Assembly: GCA_951813545.1 (NCBI GenBank)
Contig: OX638352.1
Coordinates: 2,232,001 to 2,296,000 of the forward strand
Length of the DNA stretch: 64,000 bases
Direction: 5' to 3'
Source: an uncultured Poribacteria bacterium
Lineage (GTDB): Bacteria; Poribacteria; WGA-4E; WGA-3G
Both the position numbers and the translations under genes were made by a program. The notes under the pieces are model-generated. The model made no database searches and had not been told where the DNA came from. It saw only the letters and a list, made by a program, of their open reading frames with translations. Positions within the stretch are counted from its first letter, which is position 1. The number at the start of each line of letters is the position of its first letter. This document shows, piece by piece, positions 1 through 8,504 of this stretch.

Positions 1-1
1 G

Positions 2-232
2 AATGGGACAGGTCTCGGTATGCCAATTGTCGGAAGAATCGTTGTGGAGCACGGTGCCAAGATAGATTTTCAAAGTGCCCAAGGTGTAGGGACAACGGTT
101 TGCATCCATTTTCCTTGTAATCAAGATGTTCACTCCGAAGAATTAGCCTCAGAAGTTGAAGAATTGATGCCACTCTCAAGTTTGGTGCCCAAGTTGGAAA
201 CCGAAGATCAGGGAACAGATGATGAACATTAA
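2..232 (+). CDS. Sensor histidine kinase, C-terminal end (5' truncated by window edge)
   Basis: Only the last ~76 residues are in the window. The frame opens with NGTGLGMPIV, the G2 box of a HATPase_c domain, followed by VVEHGAKI and GVGTTVCIHFP, the usual last strands of the ATP-binding domain. About 35 acidic residues follow before the stop. The frame is open from base 2, so the true start lies upstream. The response regulator begins 40 bases downstream on the same strand, so the two very likely form a two-component pair. The input signal cannot be told because the sensor part is missing. Confidence 0.88.
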   Translation, partial: NGTGLGMPIVGRIVVEHGAKIDFQSAQGVGTTVCIHFPCNQDVHSEELASEVEELMPLSSLVPKLETEDQGTDDEH

Positions 233-271
233 ACATATCCGTTTTTAATCGCTTTGCGCTAGGACAAAAAA

Positions 272-1699
272 ATGGAAACTATTCTGATTGTAGATGACGA
301 AAAAAATATCCTCAAGATGTTGTCCCAAGGACTTAAGATGCGCGGGTATCAAGCCCTAACAGCCGCGAATGGTGAGGAAGCATTACAACAGTGCATCAAG
401 TCCGATGTAGATCTTGTACTATTGGATATCCGCATGGAAAATGGAATGGATGGTGTCCAGACGCTTGTAAAACTCCGTGAACGCTATCCAGAGTTAAACA
501 TAGTGATGATGTCTGCACAACAAGATATTGAGATCGCTGTTAAAACAATGGAACTCGGTGCGAAACGGTATATCACAAAACCGATTAGTATTGATAAGCT
601 TCTATCCAATGTTCAGCCATTTTTAGAAATATCGCGTTTATCGCAAGAAAATGAGATTCTAAAATCGCAAATTACACCGACCGATGAGATGGTAGGTGAA
701 AGTGCCGTTGTTTCGCACCTCCGTTCGCAAATTGAACGGGTCGCCGGAAGCAAACTCGGTGTTCTAATCTCTGGAGAAAATGGCACCGGCAAACAACTTG
801 TTGCCAATGCCATACATCGGCAGAGCAGGCGTGCTGCGAAAACCTTTATCCCACTCAACTGCGCTGCCTTGCCTGATGAACTCATTGAGAGTGAACTCTT
901 TGGGCATGAACGCGGCGCATTCACTGGGGCAGATTCGAAAAGACAGGGACGCTTTGAACTTGCTGACGGTGGAACCATCTTTCTTGATGAGATTGGGGAT
1001 ATGAGTTTAAAGGCGCAAGCAAAAGTCCTCCGTGTCATTGAAACTGGGGAAGTCGAACGCCTCGGTGGCAATCAAATTCGGACGGTAGATGTGCGCATTA
1101 TCGCCGCAACTAACAAGAATCTTCCTGAGGCAATTGAGAATGGACGATTCCGACGCGATCTTTTCTATCGACTTAATGTCGTGCCAATTACGGTGCCGCC
1201 GCTTCGAGAACGGATAGAAGACATTCCGTTGTTGGTTCAATACTTTGCCGAGTGTTTACAACTGAATATGGCATCCACTCCAAAAGTCATTGACCCGGGG
1301 GCTTACGTTGTATTTCAAAGTTACAATTGGCCCGGGAACATCCGGGAGTTAAAAAACATCGTCGAACGTCTACTTATTATGGTAAACCGAGACGTTGTGA
1401 TGGCACCCGATGTCGCCGAGGCGTTGTCGTTGATTCCTCAATCTTCTTTATCATATCACCCGTCAAGTGTCACTCTGGATCAAGGTGCCTTGCAGTCCGT
1501 TCTGGGTCCACCACTCTACAAACCGGGGACGGCATTAAGTAAGATGGTGGATACTGCCGAAGCGCGATGCATCCTCGCAGCGTTGGAAGAAAATAAGTGG
1601 AACATCCGGCGGACCGCGGAAACGTTAGAGGTTGAGCGGAGCAACTTGTACAAAAAAATGAATCGGTATGGCATTTCCCGTCCAAATTCTGCGGATTAA
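272..1699 (+). CDS. Sigma-54-dependent response regulator, NtrC/ZraR type
   Basis: This 475-residue protein has the full NtrC layout. The receiver domain (about 1-120) has acidic pair DD8-9, phospho-acceptor D52 in LVLLDIRM and K103. The AAA+ domain (about 140-375) has Walker A GENGTGKQ at 168-175, the sigma-54 contact loop GAFTGA at 215-220 and Walker B GTIFLDE ending at D239/E240. A Fis-type helix-turn-helix lies at about 445-468 (RRTAETLEVERSNLYKKM). It should activate sigma-54 promoters when phosphorylated by the kinase just upstream. The pseudopilin and prepilin peptidase downstream on the same strand may be co-transcribed. AGGA lies 8 bases before the ATG. Confidence 0.95.
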   Translation: METILIVDDEKNILKMLSQGLKMRGYQALTAANGEEALQQCIKSDVDLVLLDIRMENGMDGVQTLVKLRERYPELNIVMMSAQQDIEIAVKTMELGAKRYITKPISIDKLLSNVQPFLEISRLSQENEILKSQITPTDEMVGESAVVSHLRSQIERVAGSKLGVLISGENGTGKQLVANAIHRQSRRAAKTFIPLNCAALPDELIESELFGHERGAFTGADSKRQGRFELADGGTIFLDEIGDMSLKAQAKVLRVIETGEVERLGGNQIRTVDVRIIAATNKNLPEAIENGRFRRDLFYRLNVVPITVPPLRERIEDIPLLVQYFAECLQLNMASTPKVIDPGAYVVFQSYNWPGNIRELKNIVERLLIMVNRDVVMAPDVAEALSLIPQSSLSYHPSSVTLDQGALQSVLGPPLYKPGTALSKMVDTAEARCILAALEENKWNIRRTAETLEVERSNLYKKMNRYGISRPNSAD

Positions 1700-1723
1700 A
1701 CTGATGGAGTGTTTGTCCTGACG

Positions 1724-2158
1724 ATGCTACAGATTAACATTAACAAAAACGACGGGATGACTTGGCTTCAACTGCTTATCCTTATTATCATAGGGGTTGT
1801 CATTGTGGCACTCTCTTTTCCACCTTGGCTGGAGTATCGCAAAGTGAGTGCAGCGGATGTGGATGTCGAAACTATTGCTGTTGCTATTGAGAAGTACTTC
1901 AAGCACACCGGCGTATATCCAATAAGTTTAAATGCACTGATAACGGATCCAGGCGTTGAAGGGTGGCGTGGCAGTTATCTGGAGTCTATTCCTGAGACAC
2001 CGTGGGGTGGGAACTATGTCCTTCATCAAGACACCTATAAAGTAGGGATTGCGAAGAATCAACCACGCGTTCCCGAAAAATACCGATTCGGTGGTGTTGC
2101 AGAGATCAGCAGAGTCTACCATGGTAACGCGCACCTCGGCGAGAAATATTGGTGGTAA
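1724..2158 (+). CDS. GspG-like pseudopilin
   Basis: This 144-residue protein looks like a type II secretion major pseudopilin. From ATG 1724 the leader MLQININKNDG ends in Gly, giving a mature N-terminus MTWLQLL followed by a hydrophobic helix. The body has the GspG signatures YPISLNALITDP, GWRGSYLES and PWGGNYV. The usual +5 glutamate is glutamine here, a substitution seen mainly in minor pseudopilins. A GTG at 1709 would lengthen the leader by five residues and cannot be excluded. The prepilin peptidase that would process it starts three bases after the stop. Confidence 0.8.
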   Translation: MLQININKNDGMTWLQLLILIIIGVVIVALSFPPWLEYRKVSAADVDVETIAVAIEKYFKHTGVYPISLNALITDPGVEGWRGSYLESIPETPWGGNYVLHQDTYKVGIAKNQPRVPEKYRFGGVAEISRVYHGNAHLGEKYWW

Positions 2159-2161
2159 CCC

Positions 2162-2965
2162 GTGCTTGAAATTTGGATACCGGTACTCATTACCCTCTTC
2201 GGTTTGGCAGTCGGTAGTTTTCTCAACGTCTGTATCTACCGCATTCCACGCACAGATGTGTCCATTCACTCACCGCGTCGTTCCTTTTGCCCTGAATGTA
2301 GTAATCCTATAAGTGCTTACGACAATATCCCGATTTTGAGTTATCTGATTTTACGGGGAAAATGTCGGCAGTGTCGCGCAACAATTTCCGTTCTATATCC
2401 ATTAGTTGAACTGGCAACAGCGGGGTTATTCCTTGGAATGTACTATCACTTTGGGTTAACCCTCGAATTTCTGCTCGCGCTCGCTTTTATCGGGCTGCTA
2501 CTCCCGATTGCCGTCATCGATGCACAGCACTATATCATTCCAAACGTCCTTATCGCTACAGGATTGGTTCTCGGTTTTGTTATTGTCTGCGGGATCGCGT
2601 ATCAACGCGCCGATGTCTGGTATCTCCTCACGCGGCTTATCGGTACTGTTGCTGGGGGCATGGTGTTGTGGTTGGTTGCCGTGATTGGGAGTGCAATCTT
2701 ACGTAAAAAAGCGATGGGCGGTGGGGACATCAAACTGATGGCACTCAACGGATTGTTCCTCGGGGCGTGGCCCGAACTCGCTATGGTCATCGCCTTCTCT
2801 GCCCTGAGCGGCGCGGTTGTTGGGACGGTCCTCATTATCTCTGGCGTAAAAAGCCGTCAAAGCCCAATTCCTTACGGTCCTTTCCTTGCCGGTGCTGCTG
2901 TGCTTGTCCTTTTATGGGGAGATAGGCTGTGGCGTATGTACTTGCAATTCGTTGGATGGAATTGA
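2162..2965 (+). CDS. Prepilin peptidase / N-methyltransferase, A24 family
   Basis: A 267-residue polytopic membrane protein that cleaves and N-methylates type IV prepilins and pseudopilins. The N-terminal GSFLNVCIYRIPR motif and the two zinc-binding pairs C43/C46 and C68/C71 mark the methyltransferase half. The aspartyl-protease half has D120 in AVIDAQHYIIPN and D189 in the MGGGD motif. Translation starts at GTG, three bases after the pseudopilin stop, so the two are probably coupled. The methyltransferase cysteines are intact, unlike in short archaeal or competence-only forms. Confidence 0.93.
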   Translation: MLEIWIPVLITLFGLAVGSFLNVCIYRIPRTDVSIHSPRRSFCPECSNPISAYDNIPILSYLILRGKCRQCRATISVLYPLVELATAGLFLGMYYHFGLTLEFLLALAFIGLLLPIAVIDAQHYIIPNVLIATGLVLGFVIVCGIAYQRADVWYLLTRLIGTVAGGMVLWLVAVIGSAILRKKAMGGGDIKLMALNGLFLGAWPELAMVIAFSALSGAVVGTVLIISGVKSRQSPIPYGPFLAGAAVLVLLWGDRLWRMYLQFVGWN

Positions 2966-2982
2966 TGCCTCCAGATTCGGTA

Positions 2983-3004
2983 GGTGCGGTTTCCTAACCG
3001 CACC
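2983..3004. repeat. Dispersed palindrome GGTGCGGTT-n4-AACCGCACC
   Basis: A perfect 9-bp inverted repeat with a four-base spacer, 18 bases after the prepilin peptidase stop. It may act as a terminator, but there is no T-run. The same core recurs near 36478, 41549, 52354, 57980 and 62368. A second short palindromic block around 3095-3120 (CCCC-agag-GGGG type) recurs near 41387 and 62233. Confidence 0.7.
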
Positions 3005-3226
3005 GGATTCCAAACAAAAACCTTGGGTGCTTCAAAAACCTCTTTAGTCCTGTAGGGACGATATCTATGTAGAACTGGGTATCATATAAATATCAAGCCC
3101 CAGAGGGGCGGCATTTATAGAACTGATGTTATCAAATGCCACGAAATATCCCCAAATTGACCCGTATAGTGCCTCTTGATTAACGACTATCCTTTACGGA
3201 ACTACTAAAATATTTTTGGAGAAAAT

Positions 3227-4588
3227 ATGAAAACCTTTGGCATAATCAGCTGCCTACTGATGTTAATCTTGAGCCAGCAGGTTCTGTATGCACAACAACT
3301 GCAAGTTAAAGAAGAATCTGCTGAAGACTTTGTTAAATTAGAAATACCTTTAGAAGAAGCACTCACCAAAATTACTTTCATTGTTACATGGTTAAGCGGA
3401 GAGGGAAGTGATGAAGTGATATTTGAAGGTGAAGGCGTAATCCGCACCTCTGATTACATAGAACTCCGTTCCGATGAAGATGAACACGGTAGGTACAGTT
3501 ATCATAAGATCCTACCTAAGTATGCTGTTGAAGGCAATCGGTATATTTTTGTGCCTTTGGTTGAGGGTGGTGGAGGTTCTGGAGCCTTTTGGAATCTCCA
3601 TGTGGTCGATAAAAAAACGCTCAGAACTGTTGATTATATCGGATTAGGGGATCGCACGAGGATCAAGGAAATTATTTTAGCCGATGCGTCTACTAACACT
3701 GTATCTATTATCTACAGCCCACGAGAGGTTACCGGTTCTAAGGGATTATACCCGAAAAAAGCAATTACGAAACATTTTAGGATGATAGAAGGCATAGCGA
3801 GAGAGGTGGAAGATCCTTTAATTCCATCCGATCCGAATATGATGTTCATTCCTGCTGGTGATTTCTATATGGGAAGCAAAAACAAGAATAAAGATGCAGA
3901 GAGTGATCAAAAGCCGAGACACATTGTCTATGTTGATGCGTTCTATATAGACAAGTATGAGGTAACAAATGCGCAATATAAGGAATTTATTGATGCTAAC
4001 CCACAGTGGCAGAAAGATCGTATCCCGAAAAAATACCACGATGGGGATTATCTGAAACATTGGGATGGGAACGATTACCCACCCGATAAAGGTAACCACT
4101 CTGTTGTTTATGTGAGTTGGTACACAGCAATGGCGTATGCACAGTGGCAGGGGAAACGTCTGCCAACAGAGGCAGAATGGGAGAAAGCTGCGCGTGGTGC
4201 CTTACTTTCGAGGAAGTACGCTTGGGGCCCTTCGCTTGAGGCTAACAAGGCAAACTATGGCGAGAGTATCGGCGGTACGACTGCTGTTGGGACGTATCCT
4301 GCGAACAGATATGGCTTATACGATATGACAGGCAATGTCTGGGAATGGTGCCTTGATGAATACAATCCCGACTTTTACGCTATTTCTCCAAGTCATAATC
4401 CTATTGCCGGTGGAACTGTAGATAATATCTTATCCGATTGGACGAATGTTAAAAGCGTTCGTGTGTTACGTGGCGGATCTTGGGTTAGCGATGCTAAGTT
4501 TGTGCGAGTCTCTGATCGGACAAGGTTCACGCCGAAAATCACGAACAAGGCTCGTGGATTCCGTTGTGTGAAGCCTGTAACGCCTTAG
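3227..4588 (+). CDS. Secreted protein with SUMF1/FGE-like (sulfatase-modifying factor) domain
   Basis: 453 residues. A signal peptide (about 1-22, ending YAQ) leads to a ~175-residue region I do not recognise. A formylglycine-generating-enzyme fold follows (about 200-450), with MIPAGDFYMGS, YEVTNAQYKEF, LPTEAEWEKAARG, GLYDMTGNVWEW, RVLRGGSW and the final GFRCV. The two copper-binding cysteines of true FGE, expected just after RGGS, are Ser and Val here. It is therefore more likely a binding or structural relative than a sulfatase activator. A good ribosome site (TGGAG) precedes the ATG. It stands alone between intergenic repeats. Confidence 0.88.
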   Translation: MKTFGIISCLLMLILSQQVLYAQQLQVKEESAEDFVKLEIPLEEALTKITFIVTWLSGEGSDEVIFEGEGVIRTSDYIELRSDEDEHGRYSYHKILPKYAVEGNRYIFVPLVEGGGGSGAFWNLHVVDKKTLRTVDYIGLGDRTRIKEIILADASTNTVSIIYSPREVTGSKGLYPKKAITKHFRMIEGIAREVEDPLIPSDPNMMFIPAGDFYMGSKNKNKDAESDQKPRHIVYVDAFYIDKYEVTNAQYKEFIDANPQWQKDRIPKKYHDGDYLKHWDGNDYPPDKGNHSVVYVSWYTAMAYAQWQGKRLPTEAEWEKAARGALLSRKYAWGPSLEANKANYGESIGGTTAVGTYPANRYGLYDMTGNVWEWCLDEYNPDFYAISPSHNPIAGGTVDNILSDWTNVKSVRVLRGGSWVSDAKFVRVSDRTRFTPKITNKARGFRCVKPVTP

Positions 4589-4678
4589 TGCGGGGTTGGC
4601 GAATTGCGAGGAAACCCGCAACTTGCAATTAACCACCCAATACGTTATAATTCAATTCCATAAGGAGGATCTGACATA

Positions 4679-5248
4679 ATGGATGTTAAAGACGCTATTC
4701 TTTCACGACGCACCATTTTTAAATTCAAACCGGAACCAGTACCGAACGATGTCATCGAACAGGTTTTTAGTTTCGGAATATGGGCACCCAACCACCATGT
4801 CACAGAGCCGTGGCGTTTCACCGTGATCGGCGAGGAGACGAAACTGATTCTTGCGGACCGCTACCGCGAAATTAAGATTGAGGATACACCCGACCACGTT
4901 GATGCCGAAAATCTCGCCAAAATCGGTGAGTTGGCTTACGAGAAGTTCATGTCCAAGCCGACGATCATCGCTGTGTCATGCCTACAAGAAGGCGACGATC
5001 AACGTCAACGCGAAGATTATGCCGCCGCCTGTTGTGCGATGCAGAACGTCCAACTCGCTGCATGGGATGCCGGCGTTGGGATGCAGTGGAGCACCGGTAG
5101 AATCACATTGGAAGAACAGACGTATCAGCTGTTAGACATTGACTCTTCACAAGAGTACATCATCGGTTTCTTCTACACCGGTTACCCCGCCGACATCAGT
5201 GAACCGAAACGACAACCGGCAGGCGAGTTTATCCGGTGGGTGGCTTAA
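4679..5248 (+). CDS. Nitroreductase family protein
   Basis: 189 residues, the usual length of small FMN-dependent nitroreductases. It begins MDVKDAILSRRTIFKFKPEPV, matching the family FMN-phosphate-binding SRRS/T motif, and continues with WAPNHHVTEPWRF and the mid-domain AAAC(C)AMQNVQLAAWDAGVGMQW that contacts FMN. A near-perfect AAGGAGG lies 8-10 bases before the ATG. The substrate cannot be told; relatives reduce nitro-aromatics, flavins or quinones with NAD(P)H. It appears monocistronic. Confidence 0.9.
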   Translation: MDVKDAILSRRTIFKFKPEPVPNDVIEQVFSFGIWAPNHHVTEPWRFTVIGEETKLILADRYREIKIEDTPDHVDAENLAKIGELAYEKFMSKPTIIAVSCLQEGDDQRQREDYAAACCAMQNVQLAAWDAGVGMQWSTGRITLEEQTYQLLDIDSSQEYIIGFFYTGYPADISEPKRQPAGEFIRWVA

Positions 5249-5416
5249 TAGTTGTCAGTACGTTCGCTACGCTCACTCTCAGTTATCAGTTTTCAGTTAA
5301 CTGTGTGGTTTAATAGTTATGGGTTGTCAGTGAAAGGGCGATTTGTGGAATTCACGTAACACGCTACTGCTAGGAGATTTAACTGACAACTGACAACCGA
5401 CAACTGATAACTATTT
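5248..5416. repeat. Imperfect long inverted repeat, GTCAGTTATCAG family, copy 1
   Basis: The left part carries runs of AGTTGTCAGT and CAGTTATCAGTTTTCAGTTAA; the right part is the complement, AACTGACAACTGACAACC and CGACAACTGATAACT. It fills the gap between two convergent genes and overlaps the stop codon of the amidohydrolase. Further copies lie at 32704-32838 and 43545-43691, with fragments near 31136-31160 and 56321-56340. Confidence 0.75.
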
Positions 5417-6244
5417 AAGTTGATACGCTGCTTTGGCATTCTGCCAAAAGAACTTCGCTTTAACCGCGTCGCCTTTCGCGCTGAAGTAGTCGTTCACGAT
5501 CTGTTGCACCACCGCGTACGGCGCGAAGCGTTCGGAGACGGGCCAATTGCTCCCGTAGATGAGTCTATCCTCACCGAATGCCTCCCACAGGACATTGATG
5601 GTTGGGGTGTAGTAGGCAACGTCCGTTGGAGCAGGGATTTGTCCTGTGTTTTCTGCGAGTCCCGAAACTTTGCAGTAGATGTTTGGATAGCGAGCCACTT
5701 CGTTAATTGCAGAAACCCAGGCCGAGTCGGGCGGTTCTTCTGATATTCGCGCACCAGCAATGTGGTTAATAACGATGCGCATCTCCGGTGTATGTTCAAC
5801 CAGTGTCGGCAACGTTGATAGCATTTCAGGGTTAATCAGCAGATCCAAGGTGAGTTCTTTCGCTGCCAGTTTCTCAATATTCGCTATGAAAGTGCTGTCC
5901 CCGATGGATCGCAGATGTCCCCCGCCGAGGCGTATCCCGCGGAAGAGTGGATTTGCCGAAAACCGGTTCAAGTTATCCTCGAATTCTGGGTCGTCGGGTT
6001 CTAAGTGTCCAACGAATCCGACGATGAAAGGTTCATCTGCAGCGAGGTCGAGGATCCACTGGTTATCTTCGAGCCATTTGCTTGCCTCAACAACGACGGT
6101 GCCTGTTGCGCCTTCAGGGACTGCGAGTGCTTTGTAATCGTCTGGCATAACGCGTCGATAAAGCACATCGTCATCCGGATTGGGCCACGGCACACCCTCA
6201 GGACGTGTTGGATCGTAGAAATGTGTATGTGTATCAATAATCAT
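5411..6244 (-). CDS. Amidohydrolase (Amidohydro_2 / COG3618 type TIM-barrel hydrolase)
   Basis: 277 residues. The start MIIDTHTHFYDP gives the HxH metal motif (H6, H8) of the amidohydrolase superfamily. FRGIRLGGGH and VINHIAGA match the inner strands of the L-fuconolactonase/2-pyrone-dicarboxylate lactonase group. The last-strand motif reads LIYGSNWPVS where most family members have GSDWP, so the catalytic Asp appears to be Asn. GGAG lies before the ATG. Family members hydrolyse sugar lactones, which would suit the sugar-acid enzymes at 11.6-14 kb, but the substrate is inferred. Confidence 0.88.
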   Translation of the reverse strand: MIIDTHTHFYDPTRPEGVPWPNPDDDVLYRRVMPDDYKALAVPEGATGTVVVEASKWLEDNQWILDLAADEPFIVGFVGHLEPDDPEFEDNLNRFSANPLFRGIRLGGGHLRSIGDSTFIANIEKLAAKELTLDLLINPEMLSTLPTLVEHTPEMRIVINHIAGARISEEPPDSAWVSAINEVARYPNIYCKVSGLAENTGQIPAPTDVAYYTPTINVLWEAFGEDRLIYGSNWPVSERFAPYAVVQQIVNDYFSAKGDAVKAKFFWQNAKAAYQLK

Positions 6245-7042
6245 AAATATTTCTCCATATTACTTGCTATTCTTTTTTTAACCTGCTGTAATTCCTCTGA
6301 TCAAGCACAGCAACAGAAGCGGGAACTTCAACGCGATGTCTTAAAACTCAGGATGGGGCAGGCACTGAATCCGACAGATGCGGAGGGACATATTCAACTC
6401 GGCAACGCCTATCGTGAGTTGGGTGAATATGAGAAAGCGATAGAATCTTTTCAAAACGCTATCGCGCTTGATGACGAACATCCGCATGCCTATAACAACC
6501 TCGGTTTGGTGTATACCGATACCCGCATGTTTGCGCTTGCGATAGAGATGTTCCTCGCTGCGCTTGAATTGTCTCCTGGAAATCCCGCCTTCTACAACAA
6601 TCTCGGCTATGTTTACGACATGACAGATGCGTTTGAGGATGCACTCTCTGCCTTTCGTAACGCGATTGAATCAGAACCGACCTTTGTTGATGCCTATTAC
6701 AACCTCGCAAATGCCTATCTTCACCGCGAGATGTATCAGGACGCTATTAAGACTTATGAGGCAGGACTTGAAATAGAAGCGGGCGATGCTGATGTCTATT
6801 TTAACCTCGGACTCGCTTACGAGGAGAACGAGGAATTTCTTTCTGCTATCCAATCCTACGAAAAAGGTTTATCTCTTGATGATAGCGACGCGGAGGCTTA
6901 CTATCGTCTCGCGCAGGCGTATCAAAAAAATGACGATCCACTTATGATGCGTCGTTATTTAGAGATGTTCTTGGAGCGGGCAGAGGGTCTCCCCTACCTT
7001 GAAGAACAGGTCCGCACTGCTGAGCAGATGATTGACAATTAA
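6221..7042 (+). CDS. TPR-repeat lipoprotein
   Basis: About 273 residues. A short N-terminus and hydrophobic stretch end in LTCC, a plausible lipobox, so the protein is probably a lipoprotein. Six tetratricopeptide repeats follow, each with the pattern AYxNLGxAYxxxxxxxxAIxxxxxAL, up to the C-terminus. The start is either ATG 6221 or ATG 6227; both overlap the first codons of the divergent amidohydrolase by about 20 bases. The frame stays open to 6005, but that part is antisense to the amidohydrolase and is unlikely to be translated. TPR proteins act as scaffolds; no partner is evident. Confidence 0.85.
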   Translation: MCMCINNHKYFSILLAILFLTCCNSSDQAQQQKRELQRDVLKLRMGQALNPTDAEGHIQLGNAYRELGEYEKAIESFQNAIALDDEHPHAYNNLGLVYTDTRMFALAIEMFLAALELSPGNPAFYNNLGYVYDMTDAFEDALSAFRNAIESEPTFVDAYYNLANAYLHREMYQDAIKTYEAGLEIEAGDADVYFNLGLAYEENEEFLSAIQSYEKGLSLDDSDAEAYYRLAQAYQKNDDPLMMRRYLEMFLERAEGLPYLEEQVRTAEQMIDN

Positions 7043-7070
7043 TCCTCACTCACTTTTGCCTATTGTCTGT

Positions 7071-7155
7071 TTTATAATAAAACCCGTAATTGCCTATACA
7101 CCAACGCTCTTGTGAGGTTACAAACCTCGCCAGCGGCGGTGGGGTAAATCGCCCT
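7071..7155. mobile_element. Truncated MITE, TATAGTAAAACC family (left end)
   Basis: The left end TTATAATAAAACCCGTAATT and the inner sequence (CCTATACACCAAC, then a GAGGTT...AACCTCGCCAGCGGCGGTGGGG hairpin region) match full copies at 41732 and 50421. The matching right end is absent. A solo GCGTAAGTCC end of another family follows at 7181-7190, next to the methyltransferase stop. Confidence 0.65.
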
Positions 7156-7190
7156 TATCAGGGACTTTAAGAAGAAATGCGTAAGTCCTA

Positions 7191-8504
7191 TTAAAAATTC
7201 TTCCTTAAAATCAGCAAAAATTCCGACTTCATTCCGTCCGGGTTCTTATTCTTCCGTGCCCCAAAGAGTTTCCGAGTTTTAATCCTATCCTCATAGACTT
7301 TCTCAAACACAAAGCCGCGCTCCGTGAAGTACTCCGCCAATATTCGCCAAAGTTCAACCGTTATGCCGTCAATCCGTGGGTTGCCGACGAAAATGCAAGC
7401 GGCCGCATTCCGTTTCAATTGCTTCATTGAATTTTCAAGGGCATTGACCGTATGGCAGAAATAGGAGTCAAGCCGTTTGTGGAGGTCGTTCCGAGTGAGC
7501 ATCTCTCTGACTTTGTCCAACGTTTCGGTCTGAATCATCCGGTCTGCCTTCCGATACGGAATTTCAAGCCGTGATAACTCTCGAATCTCTTCCTCAGTGT
7601 GTCCTAACCAAAACAGGTCCATCTTCGTAGAGCGGATATATTCTTGCGCTTGGAGATAGGGCGGTGATGTGATTAGCGCGTCACATTCTCGTGGCACGGT
7701 GGCATAAGATGAATCAACACCGCCCTGCCAGTGTATTTCTGGGGCTACCTCGTTTTGATGTTGTTGTGTGTGCATCACGAAGTCGTTAAGACTTTTTAAT
7801 GTTTTCAGGGAGAGGCTGTAAAGCATCTCGTCTAACTGTTCTCTCCAATTTTCCTTGAGCAGCTCCTCTATCACTTTCAACTTACGCTTGGATTTGGCAA
7901 GCTTCGGTGTTCTGTCTTCTGTGTAGGAGAAACGTTTGCTCACCTTTAGCAGTGCCGATTTGATAACGGTAGCATAGACCCCACCGTCCGTGTTATTGAT
8001 AAAACCCCAGTAACGTGATAAGACCTCTAACATTTCAGGTGCGTACCAGTAAGCGACATTTGACCAAGCGGGTGTAAATTGGTGGCGACTCTCTTGCATT
8101 CCCTCTAACAGTTTACACAAATCTGCTTCATTCAACCTGTCTTTCCCACTGTAAATTTTCAGTGGCATGATATGGTTTAAAAGTAGGTTAAGATCGAGTA
8201 GGACGGCATTGCGTTTACACAGATACGCCTCAACACCCACCGTTCCTGAACCTGCAAACGGATCGACAATCCAATCCCCTTCCTTTGTATATGTATTAAT
8301 GGCGTACCTAACAATCTGTGGGATAAATTTCGCAGGGTATGCAAAAATGGCGTGCGTCAAGTAGCCTGTATCCTTGATTTCAGGGACAAGTTCGCGGAAC
8401 GAAACCAACTCTACGGGGTCAGATGTAGTATTTTCTTTTAGGACCTCAGGTTCGGTATCTGTCATGAAAAGGGTGAATTGTTCTGTTGTGTTATGTTTTT
8501 TCAT
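7191..8504 (-). CDS. Type II site-specific DNA methyltransferase
   Basis: 437 residues. Motif I DPFAGSGTVG (81-90) binds S-adenosylmethionine. TSPPY (279-283) is the catalytic motif IV of amino-methyltransferases, of the SPPY kind usual for N4-cytosine enzymes. Between them lies a long helical insertion (about 120-260). The N-terminal THAIFAYPAKFIP motif is typical of this subgroup. Its first 14 bases overlap the end of the preceding gene, which probably encodes the cognate nuclease, so translation is likely coupled. Recognition sequence is unknown. Confidence 0.88.
   Translation of the reverse strand: MKKHNTTEQFTLFMTDTEPEVLKENTTSDPVELVSFRELVPEIKDTGYLTHAIFAYPAKFIPQIVRYAINTYTKEGDWIVDPFAGSGTVGVEAYLCKRNAVLLDLNLLLNHIMPLKIYSGKDRLNEADLCKLLEGMQESRHQFTPAWSNVAYWYAPEMLEVLSRYWGFINNTDGGVYATVIKSALLKVSKRFSYTEDRTPKLAKSKRKLKVIEELLKENWREQLDEMLYSLSLKTLKSLNDFVMHTQQHQNEVAPEIHWQGGVDSSYATVPRECDALITSPPYLQAQEYIRSTKMDLFWLGHTEEEIRELSRLEIPYRKADRMIQTETLDKVREMLTRNDLHKRLDSYFCHTVNALENSMKQLKRNAAACIFVGNPRIDGITVELWRILAEYFTERGFVFEKVYEDRIKTRKLFGARKNKNPDGMKSEFLLILRKNF

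Noticed and set aside
6005..6220. N-terminal extension of the TPR lipoprotein
   Set aside because: It is antisense to the amidohydrolase and would bury the lipoprotein signal.
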